In this document: positions 1 through 7,522 of the stretch, piece by piece | Layout of the letters: every line of letters begins with the position of its first letter | Numbering within the stretch: the first letter of the stretch is position 1 | Made by a program: the position numbers and the translations under genes | Assembly (NCBI GenBank): GCA_017545505.1 | Contig: JAFWNB010000002.1 | Span: 1 to 64,000, forward strand | Reading direction: 5' to 3' | From: Candidatus Saccharimonadota bacterium | GTDB taxonomy: Bacteria > Patescibacteriota > Saccharimonadia > Saccharimonadales > Saccharimonadaceae | Length of the DNA: 64,000 bases | The notes under the pieces: generated by a model | The model's database searches: none | Seen by the model: the letters and a program-made list of their open reading frames with translations, nothing else | What the model was told of the DNA's origin: nothing

Positions 1-1155
1 ATCTTGATTACAATTTGAATGTGGCTCAAATATACCTACATGCGTAGAATTTGCTGTCTTAGCACCTTTTACATCAAATGCTAATCCAGTCGTGGAATTA
101 ATAATACTATAATAACCATCTTCTTCGTATTTAATTGAGAAGAATTGATCACCTTCATTTGAAAATCCTTCTTTCATAAATAAATCACCTTTAGATCCTG
201 CCACAGTTTCCTTTGAACTAATTACCTTACCAGTAGCCTTAGAAACGAACCGGTAAGTACCATCCTCTATAGTATATCCATTGCTCTTTGCTTCCATAAC
301 ACCATCCGTTATTCCTCCAAACCAATCCTCAAAATACCTATAAAAATTCAAATTCCCATAAGCACTACAGCTATTACTTCCTCCAGCCAAAGTTACCGCA
401 TTTGGCTGGTATGGTGTATAACGATAAAGCGCAGAGGTAGCTAAGTTTCGGATATTTACTACTGACCCGCCACAAGCAGCCGAAGGATTATACTGCACAT
501 AATTTTCTCCCAGCGGATAATTTGTCCAACCACCATCTAATACCGTCCTAAATAGCGCCGCTGCGTTTCTAATTTGATTTTTTAATCCATAATACTTAGA
601 TGAACACGCCGCTGTATCCGGACACCCATACCCAGTTGCCGAACGATATTGTTGGCTATGCGGGAAAGTATCTCGCACCAGGCTCTGCTCTTTTTCTAGT
701 AATACCAATAAAACTTGCGGATTAATTTTATAATCCTGCGCCGCCTCATAAATAATATGTGCCGCCGTACCACCATCAAACTCTTCCTCGTCTGCCATAC
801 ACACAAAATGCCCATCTTTAATATGCCATGTTCTTGGTGGAGACATTTCTGAAAAATAATCAACTTTATCACCAGCAGTATATCGTCCTATATTTCTATC
901 ATTACAAGAATTCTTTGATTTTAAAAACGCCTGAATTTGTGATTCATTCATCGTGGTATAATTACTCATCTGATAATCTGAAATAATATACCCAGGATCA
1001 AATTTCGCAAGATTTGCCGCTCCCACATCTTCTTCTAACATCTTATCCCGCTGAATTAAAAACGTAAAAACAAAGACAGCCACAAAAATACCACCCAGAA
1101 GATACCAAATTCTCTTATCCCTTCTCCTGACTGTCTTATTTTCTATTACTATCAT
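1..1155 (-). CDS. Secreted lysozyme-like protein with ricin-type lectin repeats (3' end outside window)
   Basis: An open frame runs 385 codons from an ATG at 1155 off the left edge, so the C terminus is missing. Residues about 16-34 form one hydrophobic segment (signal anchor). The middle holds a lysozyme-like module: a helix with INPQVLLVLLEKEQSL (the Glu is a candidate catalytic residue), then ATGYGCPDT and a long Tyr/Asn/Cys-rich stretch ending YFEDWFGG. The last 100 residues read like ricin-type beta-trefoil repeats (GTYRFVSKATGKVISS, then a second repeat), suggesting carbohydrate binding. From memory, the middle module closely resembles secreted proteins annotated as hemagglutinin in Actinobacteria. 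Its start overlaps the stop of the upstream gene in an ATGA, so the two are translationally coupled. Function is inferred. Confidence 0.75.
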   Translation of the reverse strand, partial: MIVIENKTVRRRDKRIWYLLGGIFVAVFVFTFLIQRDKMLEEDVGAANLAKFDPGYIISDYQMSNYTTMNESQIQAFLKSKNSCNDRNIGRYTAGDKVDYFSEMSPPRTWHIKDGHFVCMADEEEFDGGTAAHIIYEAAQDYKINPQVLLVLLEKEQSLVRDTFPHSQQYRSATGYGCPDTAACSSKYYGLKNQIRNAAALFRTVLDGGWTNYPLGENYVQYNPSAACGGSVVNIRNLATSALYRYTPYQPNAVTLAGGSNSCSAYGNLNFYRYFEDWFGGITDGVMEAKSNGYTIEDGTYRFVSKATGKVISSKETVAGSKGDLFMKEGFSNEGDQFFSIKYEEDGYYSIINSTTGLAFDVKGAKTANSTHVGIFEPHSNCNQD

Positions 1156-1706
1156 TTTTCTAACACCCCACTAATCAAACCCGTCTTTTCACCAGACGTC
1201 ACTCTAATAACAATGCCATATTTACCAGGCGTAACTGCAGGAGAATAAAAATCAAATCCTTCACAAGTTGAAGTTGATGCAGAGTTTATTACTCTGGCAT
1301 TCTCGTTATAAACTACCTCATTATTTTTCACTATATTAAGCTCGCAATTTCCTTCATCCAAAAACTGATCAATATTAACCCTTATTGTTACATTGTTATT
1401 CAAGAATGCCGCGTAAGTTACTGAACCAGACAATTCTATTTGCTCATTCGGGTCTTCCCCCTCATATTGTTTTACTTTTTTGTCATCTTCCTCACTAGTT
1501 TTGACTTCTTCTTCCACCTCCGGCTCTCCCTCTTCTTCTGTCTTTTCCTCTTCTTCTACTTGGCTGGAATCTTCATCTTCTTTAGGTTTATTATCATTAA
1601 AATAATTATCCCAAACCAAATAGCATACTACCACGGCCGCAATTAACAGAATCAAAATCAAAAGCCATGAAATCCATTTTTTACTTCTTCTACGTCTTTT
1701 TACCAT
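1152..1706 (-). CDS. Membrane-anchored protein with acidic linker and small C-terminal beta domain
   Basis: 184 residues. A basic N terminus (KRRRRSKK) precedes a transmembrane segment at about 12-33. A very acidic Glu-rich linker follows (about 38-90), then a roughly 95-residue domain with alternating beta-type segments, two cysteines (GNCEL and STCEGF) that could form a disulphide, and a PGKYGIVIRV strand typical of Ig-like folds. The predicted topology is N-in, C-out. I do not recognise the family. It overlaps the downstream lysozyme-like gene by 4 bases (ATGA) and lies 61 bp after the CotH gene, so the three probably form one surface-protein operon. Confidence 0.7.
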   Translation of the reverse strand: MVKRRRRSKKWISWLLILILLIAAVVVCYLVWDNYFNDNKPKEDEDSSQVEEEEKTEEEGEPEVEEEVKTSEEDDKKVKQYEGEDPNEQIELSGSVTYAAFLNNNVTIRVNIDQFLDEGNCELNIVKNNEVVYNENARVINSASTSTCEGFDFYSPAVTPGKYGIVIRVTSGEKTGLISGVLEK

Positions 1707-1767
1707 ATAGCTACAACACTCCTATCATAACTATACCATATAACAGAAAAAACTTAACCTTTTTAAT

Positions 1768-3057
1768 CTATCTCCCATATTTTTCTTCAAAAAAACTATA
1801 CCTGGCTTTTATCCATTCAACTAATCTCATATATTCTTCCTCATAATCATCTTTACCCCACCTTTCGTTATTAATTATTGCCGCATCATCTATAAAAGCT
1901 TTTTTATCAGATATTGCTTTTATCAATTCCTCTTCTCTCCCAGAAAGTTTATTGCGGAATAGTAATGATACTTTTTCTTTAAATTCTGGTATGTCCATTA
2001 AATAATAAAAAATTTTAGAAATATTTAAATCCTCTTCCAGCCCATCTAGCCCAAATGCCTCCCGCTTTTTTATCATATCTTCATAAGGAGAAAGTATTCT
2101 ATCATCAACTTGCCATATCCATTCTCTATTTGAGAACGCCAAATCAAAATCCCACACTGGGCCCGCGGCAATTTTGTCTTCTTTATTTCTGTATAAATAA
2201 AAGCTAGTAGAATAAGCATCTGGATTAACAGCAAATTCATTTATTAAAAAGTATTTAGCAAAAGAATCTATATCTAGTATTTTTATTAGTTTTTTATAAT
2301 CATTTGTTTCTATTGTTTTTTCTGCTTTATTAAAATCATTTATAAAACTAGTTATTGCCTTGTCCTCTTCATCCAAATCATTCTTTACTGAATCACTTAA
2401 TACTAAATGTTCACCAAAATAAGTCACATAATAATCCTTTTCTCCCTTATGATTCATATCTAGCTCAAACAGCACTCCGTCTTCTCCTTTTAAATCAACC
2501 GATCCCTTATTTATCTCCACTTTTTGTATCATATAATACAATCCTCTATATTCGTCATCCACGTATAATTCTATAAACTCCCCCCGATGGTTAAATTCCA
2601 TCCCGACCATTTCGGCAAGCATCATTGCAATATCGTTTCTTAAATGTGTGCTATCTAGGCTGTTAGCAAGCAATACCCATTTCTTTGACTTTCCGGTATT
2701 AAGAAGATCTACATTATGCGAAAGCTTAATTTGATAAGGTTTTTTCTCTTTTAACCAAGTTGTGTTTCCTCGCCCCTTTATTTCTACATTATTAAATACT
2801 TTTATTTGTTTATCTTTATATAAAACTAGCTTATTCCCTTCATATTTTGTTTCTTTAGAACCTTCGTCTATTTCTTTTAAACTGATACCGTCTAATACTA
2901 TATTTATTCTTGCTAAGCCTCTATCTGAAAATTTATTGTATTCCTTTTTAAATAAAGCTGCATCTGTACTTAGTTTTAATAAAAACACTAAACCAATAAT
3001 ACATATTAAAAGTATTGTTTCAGCAATTCTCCATCCTCTGTTTTTATTTTCGTTCAT
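1768..3057 (-). CDS. CotH-family protein kinase-like surface protein
   Basis: 429 residues with an N-terminal signal anchor (about 11-28). The CotH core is clear: RGNTTW near residue 96, YQIKL, KWVLLANSLDSTHLRN, GLYYMIQKVEI, then NEFAVNPDA and GPVWDFDLAF, the DFD standing where kinases have DFG. CotH proteins are atypical kinases; in Bacillus CotH phosphorylates spore-coat proteins, and fungal CotH proteins act as invasins. Here the domain would face outside the cell. The gene ends 61 bp before the acidic anchored protein on the same strand and starts 3 bp after the lexA-like gene stop, so it may be co-transcribed with all of them. The substrate is unknown. Confidence 0.85.
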   Translation of the reverse strand: MNENKNRGWRIAETILLICIIGLVFLLKLSTDAALFKKEYNKFSDRGLARINIVLDGISLKEIDEGSKETKYEGNKLVLYKDKQIKVFNNVEIKGRGNTTWLKEKKPYQIKLSHNVDLLNTGKSKKWVLLANSLDSTHLRNDIAMMLAEMVGMEFNHRGEFIELYVDDEYRGLYYMIQKVEINKGSVDLKGEDGVLFELDMNHKGEKDYYVTYFGEHLVLSDSVKNDLDEEDKAITSFINDFNKAEKTIETNDYKKLIKILDIDSFAKYFLINEFAVNPDAYSTSFYLYRNKEDKIAAGPVWDFDLAFSNREWIWQVDDRILSPYEDMIKKREAFGLDGLEEDLNISKIFYYLMDIPEFKEKVSLLFRNKLSGREEELIKAISDKKAFIDDAAIINNERWGKDDYEEEYMRLVEWIKARYSFFEEKYGR

Positions 3058-3060
3058 ATA

Positions 3061-3390
3061 TTAGTTTTCCAAATCTAAACCTAGTATATCACCCGCCTTT
3101 TCTAAAGCTTTTCTATCTTCTTCTGAGCACTCAGCCATTTTTATCTTAAATAGCTCCACAGTCTTCTCGTGTTTATAATCTAAAACTTCTAATGATCTTG
3201 CCGCACCGGGCACCTTCTTTAAGACGCCTTTGGAAACCAAATTATCAATATGTTCTGCCACGGCTGATACTGACGACAACCCTAGTCCTGCCTGTAATTC
3301 TCTATATGACGGCGAGTAACCATTTTCCTCTGTAAAATCCTCTAGGAAGTTTAAAAGCGCTAATTGTTTTTTCGTTAATTTCAGTGCCAT
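3061..3390 (-). CDS. LexA-type winged-helix DNA-binding protein lacking the protease domain
   Basis: 109 residues starting MALKLTKKQ. The first 70 match the LexA N-terminal domain (TKKQLALLNFLEDF, then GYSPSYRELQAGLGLSS and a recognition helix with EHIDNLVSKGVLKK). The last 40 residues are short and charged; the S24 self-cleavage domain (Ala-Gly site, Ser/Lys pair) is absent, so it cannot be a classical cleavable SOS repressor. I chose the ATG at 3390 because a TATAAT lies 9 nt upstream and upstream codons run into the divergent LCP gene. Only 19 bp separate the two start codons, so it may repress itself and that gene. Target genes are unknown. Confidence 0.8.
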   Translation of the reverse strand: MALKLTKKQLALLNFLEDFTEENGYSPSYRELQAGLGLSSVSAVAEHIDNLVSKGVLKKVPGAARSLEVLDYKHEKTVELFKIKMAECSEEDRKALEKAGDILGLDLEN

Positions 3391-3409
3391 TATGCTATAA
3401 TTATAAACA
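3391..3409. promoter_or_regulatory. Divergent promoter with a shared palindromic -10 (TATAATTATA)
   Basis: The 19-bp gap between the lexA-like and LCP start codons contains the self-complementary 10-mer TATAATTATA at 3396-3405. On plus it forms TGCTATAAT (3393-3401), 8 nt before ATG; on minus it forms TATAAT (3405-3400), 9 nt before ATG. Both transcripts would be leaderless or nearly so, and the polymerases must compete. Confidence 0.7.
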
Positions 3410-5062
3410 ATGGATAAGAATAAATCAATTGATGGGCTAGTTACCAAACGCTCTAAAAAAGCGTCTACCAAATCGTCTCCCAAAAAGCCCACCGCAAAAA
3501 AACCGGTCGCAAAAAAACCTACTACCAAGAAAACTACCCCTAAAATCGCCCCAAAAGCTAAAAAGGTTGTTAAAGTTTCCGCGCCAGAAGAAACACCCAA
3601 AAACCCAGTTGTTAGCCCCGTCGAAGATTTTCTCACCCCAGTTCAAGCCTTTAATTTTAATGAAGAAAGTGGCAAACTAGAAGCCGTGAGCGCCGATCAA
3701 ATTAAATCAACTAAAAAGCCCAAAAAAGAAAAGAAAAAACATAGCAAAAAATTTAAAATCACCTGGACCATCATCACAATTATTTTTGTACTCTTAATCG
3801 GCGCTGCTATCTGGTTTATTCTATGGGGTAACGATATTATTGCCAAAATCACTGGTGGCCAAGGTAATGTTTTTGACCTCATCTTTCAAGACGAAACCTA
3901 TGTAGATTTAAAAACCGACGAAAATGGTCGCACTAATATTCTTGCTTTCGGAACCAGCGGATATGATATGAATGGCGAAGAAGGAGGTGGGGTCCACGAC
4001 GGAGCACAACTAACCGACTCAATTATGGTTATTAGCCTAAACCAAGAAACTGGAGACGTAGCTATGCTATCTCTTCCAAGAGATCTCAAAGCCTCACCTA
4101 CCTGTACAGCTACCGGTAAAATTAATGAGGTTTATTGGTGTAATGGCGGAAATGGTAATGCTACGACAGAAGAAGAATCCGAAGCTGCAAACTCTCTAAT
4201 GGAGGAAGTTGGTAACATTCTTGGAATTGATTTTCAATATTTTGCCCATTTAAACTGGGGTTCCCTTTCACAAATTGTAGATACACTCGGTGGCGTTAAT
4301 ATTACTTTAGACGAAGATATCATGGACCATTACTATACCGGTGCCGTATTTGAAGCAGGTAAAGAATATACCATTAATGGAGCTCAAGCCGTAGGTCTAG
4401 CCAGAGCTCGCCATGGCACCACTAGTGGTGATTTTTCTCGTGGGGCTTCACAACAAAAAATACTGATTGGAATAAAAGACAAAATTCTTGAAAAAGGTTT
4501 ATCTATTACCGATATTATTAGTCTTGCCAGTACACTCGGAGATAATCTTCGCACGAATTTTTCAATAGACGAGATGAAATCTCTCGCCCACCTCTCCACT
4601 ACCTTTGACTTTAATAATATTCGTCAACTTTCACTCCTGGAGCCAGATCGCCTTATGACTACCTCCACTATCAACGGTATTTCATATGTCATTCCAGTTG
4701 GTGGAGCCAATTACTATACCAAAATTCAATCATATATCGATAAACAATTAGACAACGACCCACGCGTTTATGAAGATGCCTCTATATTAGTGCTAAATGC
4801 TACAGAAACCCCAGGTCTCGCCTCCGCCGAACAACAAAACCTCGAAGAAGAAGGCTATACCAATATAACTACTGGTGACACTCCAGCTGGAGACTATACC
4901 GAAGAGTACACTCTTTACACCCTAACCGACACTGCTCCTGGCACCAAAAAACTTCTGGAAGAAAAATACAATATCACTTCCTCTTCCACTGAAACCCTCC
5001 CAGAAGACATCTCCCGCGATTATGATTTTGTTATTGTAATTAGTAATTTGGAATTAAATTAA
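3410..5062 (+). CDS. LCP (LytR-CpsA-Psr) family cell-wall ligase with LytR C-terminal domain
   Basis: 550 residues. LCP enzymes move lipid-linked glycopolymers onto peptidoglycan at the outer face of the membrane. The N-terminal 115 residues are cytoplasmic and extremely Lys/Pro-rich with KKPxAKK-type repeats (about 25-50), resembling histone-H1 tails. A transmembrane helix spans about 117-139. The LCP domain (about 165-370) shows LTDSIMVISL, SLPRDLKA, the GGVNITLDED strand, NGAQAVGLARARH and DFSRGASQQ, including the arginines that bind pyrophosphate. A LytR_C domain occupies about 455-545. It is divergent from the lexA-like gene and its last codons form the left arm of a large palindrome with jag. 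The basic tail might bind DNA or anionic polymer; that is speculation. Confidence 0.9.
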   Translation: MDKNKSIDGLVTKRSKKASTKSSPKKPTAKKPVAKKPTTKKTTPKIAPKAKKVVKVSAPEETPKNPVVSPVEDFLTPVQAFNFNEESGKLEAVSADQIKSTKKPKKEKKKHSKKFKITWTIITIIFVLLIGAAIWFILWGNDIIAKITGGQGNVFDLIFQDETYVDLKTDENGRTNILAFGTSGYDMNGEEGGGVHDGAQLTDSIMVISLNQETGDVAMLSLPRDLKASPTCTATGKINEVYWCNGGNGNATTEEESEAANSLMEEVGNILGIDFQYFAHLNWGSLSQIVDTLGGVNITLDEDIMDHYYTGAVFEAGKEYTINGAQAVGLARARHGTTSGDFSRGASQQKILIGIKDKILEKGLSITDIISLASTLGDNLRTNFSIDEMKSLAHLSTTFDFNNIRQLSLLEPDRLMTTSTINGISYVIPVGGANYYTKIQSYIDKQLDNDPRVYEDASILVLNATETPGLASAEQQNLEEEGYTNITTGDTPAGDYTEEYTLYTLTDTAPGTKKLLEEKYNITSSSTETLPEDISRDYDFVIVISNLELN

Positions 5063-5213
5063 TACTATTTGAAGCATTTTTGAAATTGCCCAATAAAAAA
5101 TCACAACGGTCACGAGCTGAGCACGAAACTGAAATTTCGGCGCAAGCTCGCCTGATCCGTTGTAATTTTTATATGGCGCTATTTCAAAGCTGAAAATAGT
5201 ATTAATTTAATTC
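5051..5213. repeat. 163-bp imperfect palindrome joining two convergent genes
   Basis: The outer 20 bp are exact inverted copies (5051-5070 and 5194-5213) and contain the final codons and stops of both the LCP gene and jag. Imperfect pairing continues inwards (a CACAACGG-type segment at 5102-5109 against CCGTTGT at 5157-5163, then CGAGCT against AGCTCG) to a GC-richer centre near 5120-5145. It could act as a bidirectional terminator, but no long T run follows the stem, and the related elements inside valS and tsaD suggest a mobile palindrome. Confidence 0.8.
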
Positions 5214-5666
5214 TTTCTTGCTAATAATAAGCTTTCTATCTCGTCCTTCCCCCTCAGAATGAGTCTCAATATCCGAATAATCCTGTGCTGTTTTATGTAC
5301 AATTCTTCTGTCTGCAGCGTTTAAATTAATTTCCATTGGTTTTCCAGACTCGCGCACTTTCTTTATCCACCCCTCAGCCTTTTCTGCAATTCTACTAGCC
5401 CGCTGTTTTTTATAATTCGCTACATCCACATTAACTCTCACCACTTCAGCCTCCTTAGAAACTAAAGCCATTGAAACTATATGTTGTAACGCCCTCAAGT
5501 TATCGGCATTTTTACCGATTAAAAGCGAGTTTAAAGACGTCGAAGGAACAGACAATTGAATCACTTCATCATCAATCGTAGAAGAAACTGCCACGTTTAT
5601 CCCAAAGAAACTCAAAAGGTCCTCAAGATACCTTGCTGCAAATCGTATAGATTCATCTTTATTCAT
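5202..5666 (-). CDS. jag: Jag/KhpB RNA-binding protein (KH and R3H domains)
   Basis: 154 residues. A KH-type domain contains SLLIGKNADNLRALQHI (GxxG-like loop, about 46-62), followed by an R3H domain with NAADRRIVHKTAQDY near 116-130. The N-terminal Jag domain of longer homologues is missing. KhpB proteins bind many RNAs and affect cell elongation in Gram-positive bacteria. It follows yidC by 3 nt with GGAG just upstream, in the conserved order rpmH-rnpA-yidC-jag. Its final codons (KKELN then stop) are the mirror image of the last codons of the convergent LCP gene because of the palindrome. Confidence 0.88.
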   Translation of the reverse strand: MNKDESIRFAARYLEDLLSFFGINVAVSSTIDDEVIQLSVPSTSLNSLLIGKNADNLRALQHIVSMALVSKEAEVVRVNVDVANYKKQRASRIAEKAEGWIKKVRESGKPMEINLNAADRRIVHKTAQDYSDIETHSEGEGRDRKLIISKKELN

Positions 5667-5669
5667 TTA

Positions 5670-6779
5670 TTATCTCCTTTTCTTTTTAATATCTTTCGCG
5701 GAGATTCTAGTTATTTTTGTTCCTGTCTTTTTGTTTTCGACCACTTCGGCCTCTTGTATATTTTTAAGTTCTTTTAGCACAACTTTATCAGTCATGTCGT
5801 CAATTTTCTTATCAACTTTTTTAAGAACAATTCTTTGTTGTATAACCGTAATTATGTTACTCAGGAAATAATAAAACGCCAAAGCACCATTTAAATTAAA
5901 CATAATTATAAACATCATAATTGGCATCATCTTAGACATTTGGCCAGTAGTCATATTACTAATATCAGCGTCATCAATTTCTTTGCCATTCTTTGCCTCT
6001 CTTAGTATCTCGCGGAACTTCTTTTTATTCTCTGACTTACCAGAAGGCATCTGCTGCTTTGTGGCAAAATACTGTACCACCGACGCAGCAATTGCGCACA
6101 CTAAGATAAACAGAGCACTCCAAGAAAATCTACTAGACAAAACATCGCTCGCTCTTACATCTAAATTAATTAAACCAAATAACTGAGGATGAAAATCATA
6201 AGCAGCTTTTTCTTCTTTTGGTATTTCATCATTGGTTAAGTCACCTAAGTAAACTTTCTGCTTTTCTTCTAAAGCACTTATTTCGCTTCCTTCATAAGCT
6301 ACAATCTCATATGCCCTATTCATTAAATTATCTTGCGGCAACGGCGTAGCAATTACTCTAATTGCTGAAAAAATCGCAATAAAAATCGGTAATTGAATAA
6401 TTAAAGTAGCAATCGAAGCAAATGGTTTAACATTATACCTTTTATAAAGATCCATTGTCTGGAGAGACTCTAACTGTTTATTTCCCTTACAATTCTTCTT
6501 AATTTGCGTGAGTTCCGGTTGTAGCTTTCGCATTAATTTAGTTTGATTCAATTGCTTCTTAGTCAAAGGAAGCATACATAACTTTACAATAACTGTAAAG
6601 ATAATAATGGCTAACCCAAAATCGTGTACCAAATTAAATATTACAAACAATATATTTACAATCGGACGCACAATAATAATATCTATTAGATTAAACGGGC
6701 TTCCCGCAAGAATTGATCCAACTACGAATAAAATAAAAATCCCCCAATAGATATATTTTTTCACACTCTTTCTATCCAT
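5670..6779 (-). CDS. yidC: Membrane protein insertase YidC/OxaA
   Basis: 369 residues. YidC inserts membrane proteins alone or with SecYEG. The hydrophobic core matches the family: TVIVKLCMLPLTKKQLNQTKLM with the following charged cytoplasmic hairpin, FASIATLIIQLPIFIAIF, and the late FNLNGALAFYYFLSNI helix. The large periplasmic domain of proteobacterial YidC is absent, and the Cys lipobox of Gram-positive SpoIIIJ is not evident. A 70-residue hydrophilic segment splits helices near 170-215, and the C-terminal tail is Lys/Arg-rich, which may help ribosome contact. Its ATG overlaps the last 8 bases of rnpA and it has its own extended -10 inside rnpA. Confidence 0.93.
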   Translation of the reverse strand: MDRKSVKKYIYWGIFILFVVGSILAGSPFNLIDIIIVRPIVNILFVIFNLVHDFGLAIIIFTVIVKLCMLPLTKKQLNQTKLMRKLQPELTQIKKNCKGNKQLESLQTMDLYKRYNVKPFASIATLIIQLPIFIAIFSAIRVIATPLPQDNLMNRAYEIVAYEGSEISALEEKQKVYLGDLTNDEIPKEEKAAYDFHPQLFGLINLDVRASDVLSSRFSWSALFILVCAIAASVVQYFATKQQMPSGKSENKKKFREILREAKNGKEIDDADISNMTTGQMSKMMPIMMFIIMFNLNGALAFYYFLSNIITVIQQRIVLKKVDKKIDDMTDKVVLKELKNIQEAEVVENKKTGTKITRISAKDIKKKRR

Positions 6780-7131
6780 TTAATTTATTATAGCATACCT
6801 TGCTATCTTCTACTAGTTCACCGATTAATTTTTCAATCTCTTTATAATCCATCCAAAGTAAGTCTTTTGAAAAAACCACAAAAAGATAATCTCTCTCTTT
6901 TGGAATTTTATCTATATTTAATCTCAAAATCTCATATATACGACGTCTAATTCTGTTTCTTCCAACGGCCGACTTATCGATCTTTTTTGATACAACTACT
7001 GCAAAACGGGTACGTTTTTTTATGTTATCACAAAAAACAAGCGACATTTTGGGAGTACGTAATGTTTTTCCATGCTGATATACATATCTCACTCCACCAC
7101 GAGAATGAAATCTATATTGCTTGTTCAACAT
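6772..7131 (-). CDS. rnpA: Ribonuclease P protein component
   Basis: 119 residues, the usual size. RnpA is the protein cofactor of RNase P, which removes tRNA 5' leaders. The fingerprint is present: FHSRGGVRYVYQHG near the N terminus, then RFAVVVSKKIDKSAVGRNRIRRRIYEILR with the RNR motif at about 50-60. It lies 19 bp downstream of rpmH but has its own TGCTATAAT 7 nt before ATG, so it can be made from a leaderless transcript independent of rpmH. Confidence 0.95.
   Translation of the reverse strand: MLNKQYRFHSRGGVRYVYQHGKTLRTPKMSLVFCDNIKKRTRFAVVVSKKIDKSAVGRNRIRRRIYEILRLNIDKIPKERDYLFVVFSKDLLWMDYKEIEKLIGELVEDSKVCYNKLNG
6787..6795 (-). promoter_or_regulatory. Extended -10 of yidC, inside rnpA
   Basis: TGCTATAAT read on minus ends 7 nt before the yidC ATG. 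It is formed by the last codons of rnpA (Cys-Tyr-Asn), so coding and promoter signals overlap. Confidence 0.6.
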
Positions 7132-7138
7132 ATAATAT

Positions 7139-7147
7139 ATTATAGCA
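7139..7147 (-). promoter_or_regulatory. Extended -10 of rnpA
   Basis: TGCTATAAT on minus ends 7 nt before ATG, predicting a leaderless or 1-nt-leader mRNA. It sits between the rpmH stop and the rnpA start. Confidence 0.65.
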
Positions 7148-7150
7148 TTA

Positions 7151-7288
7151 TTAAGCGGTTAAACGAGCACGACCTTTAAGTCTGCGTCTCGCTAAAACCT
7201 TACGACCATTTTTAGTTGTATTTCGCTTCATGAAGCCATGTTCAACCTTACGTTGTTTTTTATGTGGCTGATATGTTCGCTTTGGCAT
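7151..7288 (-). CDS. rpmH: Ribosomal protein bL34
   Basis: 45 residues, the normal length. It starts [19 protein letters not shown] and ends in the typical basic tail ([18 protein letters not shown]). bL34 is a late-assembling protein of the large subunit. It leads the minus-strand set with rnpA, yidC and jag, divergent from dnaA, the arrangement normally found at bacterial origins. A weak AAGGA lies 11 nt before ATG and a TATAAT near 7330 would give a leader, unlike rnpA. Confidence 0.97.
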   Translation of the reverse strand: MPKRTYQPHKKQRKVEHGFMKRNTTKNGRKVLARRRLKGRARLTA

Positions 7289-7304
7289 AAAATATTATTC
7301 CTTA

Positions 7305-7522
7305 AACTTTAAAATTTTTCAAAAATTTATTATAGTATAACTCACTTTTCCACATTTTTCAAGGAGTTTTCCACTATATATTTAGGGAATAAGTATAAAG
7401 TGTGGAAATAAATTACTCTGTTAAATATTTTACATATTAAAACATATTTTAAAACTCATCATTTCCTGTGGAAAACTCTCATTTTCTATGCTATAATATC
7501 CCCACAAAGGAGGTCAATTTAA
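7305..7522. other. Candidate oriC, left part (rpmH-dnaA intergenic)
   Basis: An AT-rich gap with several near-consensus DnaA boxes (TTATCCACA type): TTTTCCACA at about 7347-7355, TTTTCCACT at about 7368, and inverse copies TGTGGAAAT (about 7401) and TGTGGAAAA (about 7468). An AT-rich unwinding-like stretch lies at 7405-7465. It is flanked by rpmH and dnaA, the classical origin position. Confidence 0.7.
7489..7513 (+). promoter_or_regulatory. dnaA promoter -10 and Shine-Dalgarno
   Basis: TGCTATAAT at 7489-7497 is followed by a short leader with AAAGGAGG at 7506-7513, 9 nt before ATG. dnaA therefore belongs to the leadered class, unlike many neighbours. Confidence 0.7.

Noticed and set aside
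3391-3636. Upstream extension of the LexA-like protein
   Set aside because: The extension is antisense to the Lys-rich start of the LCP gene and is hydrophobic low-complexity; the ATG at 3390 matches the LexA family start and has a -10.
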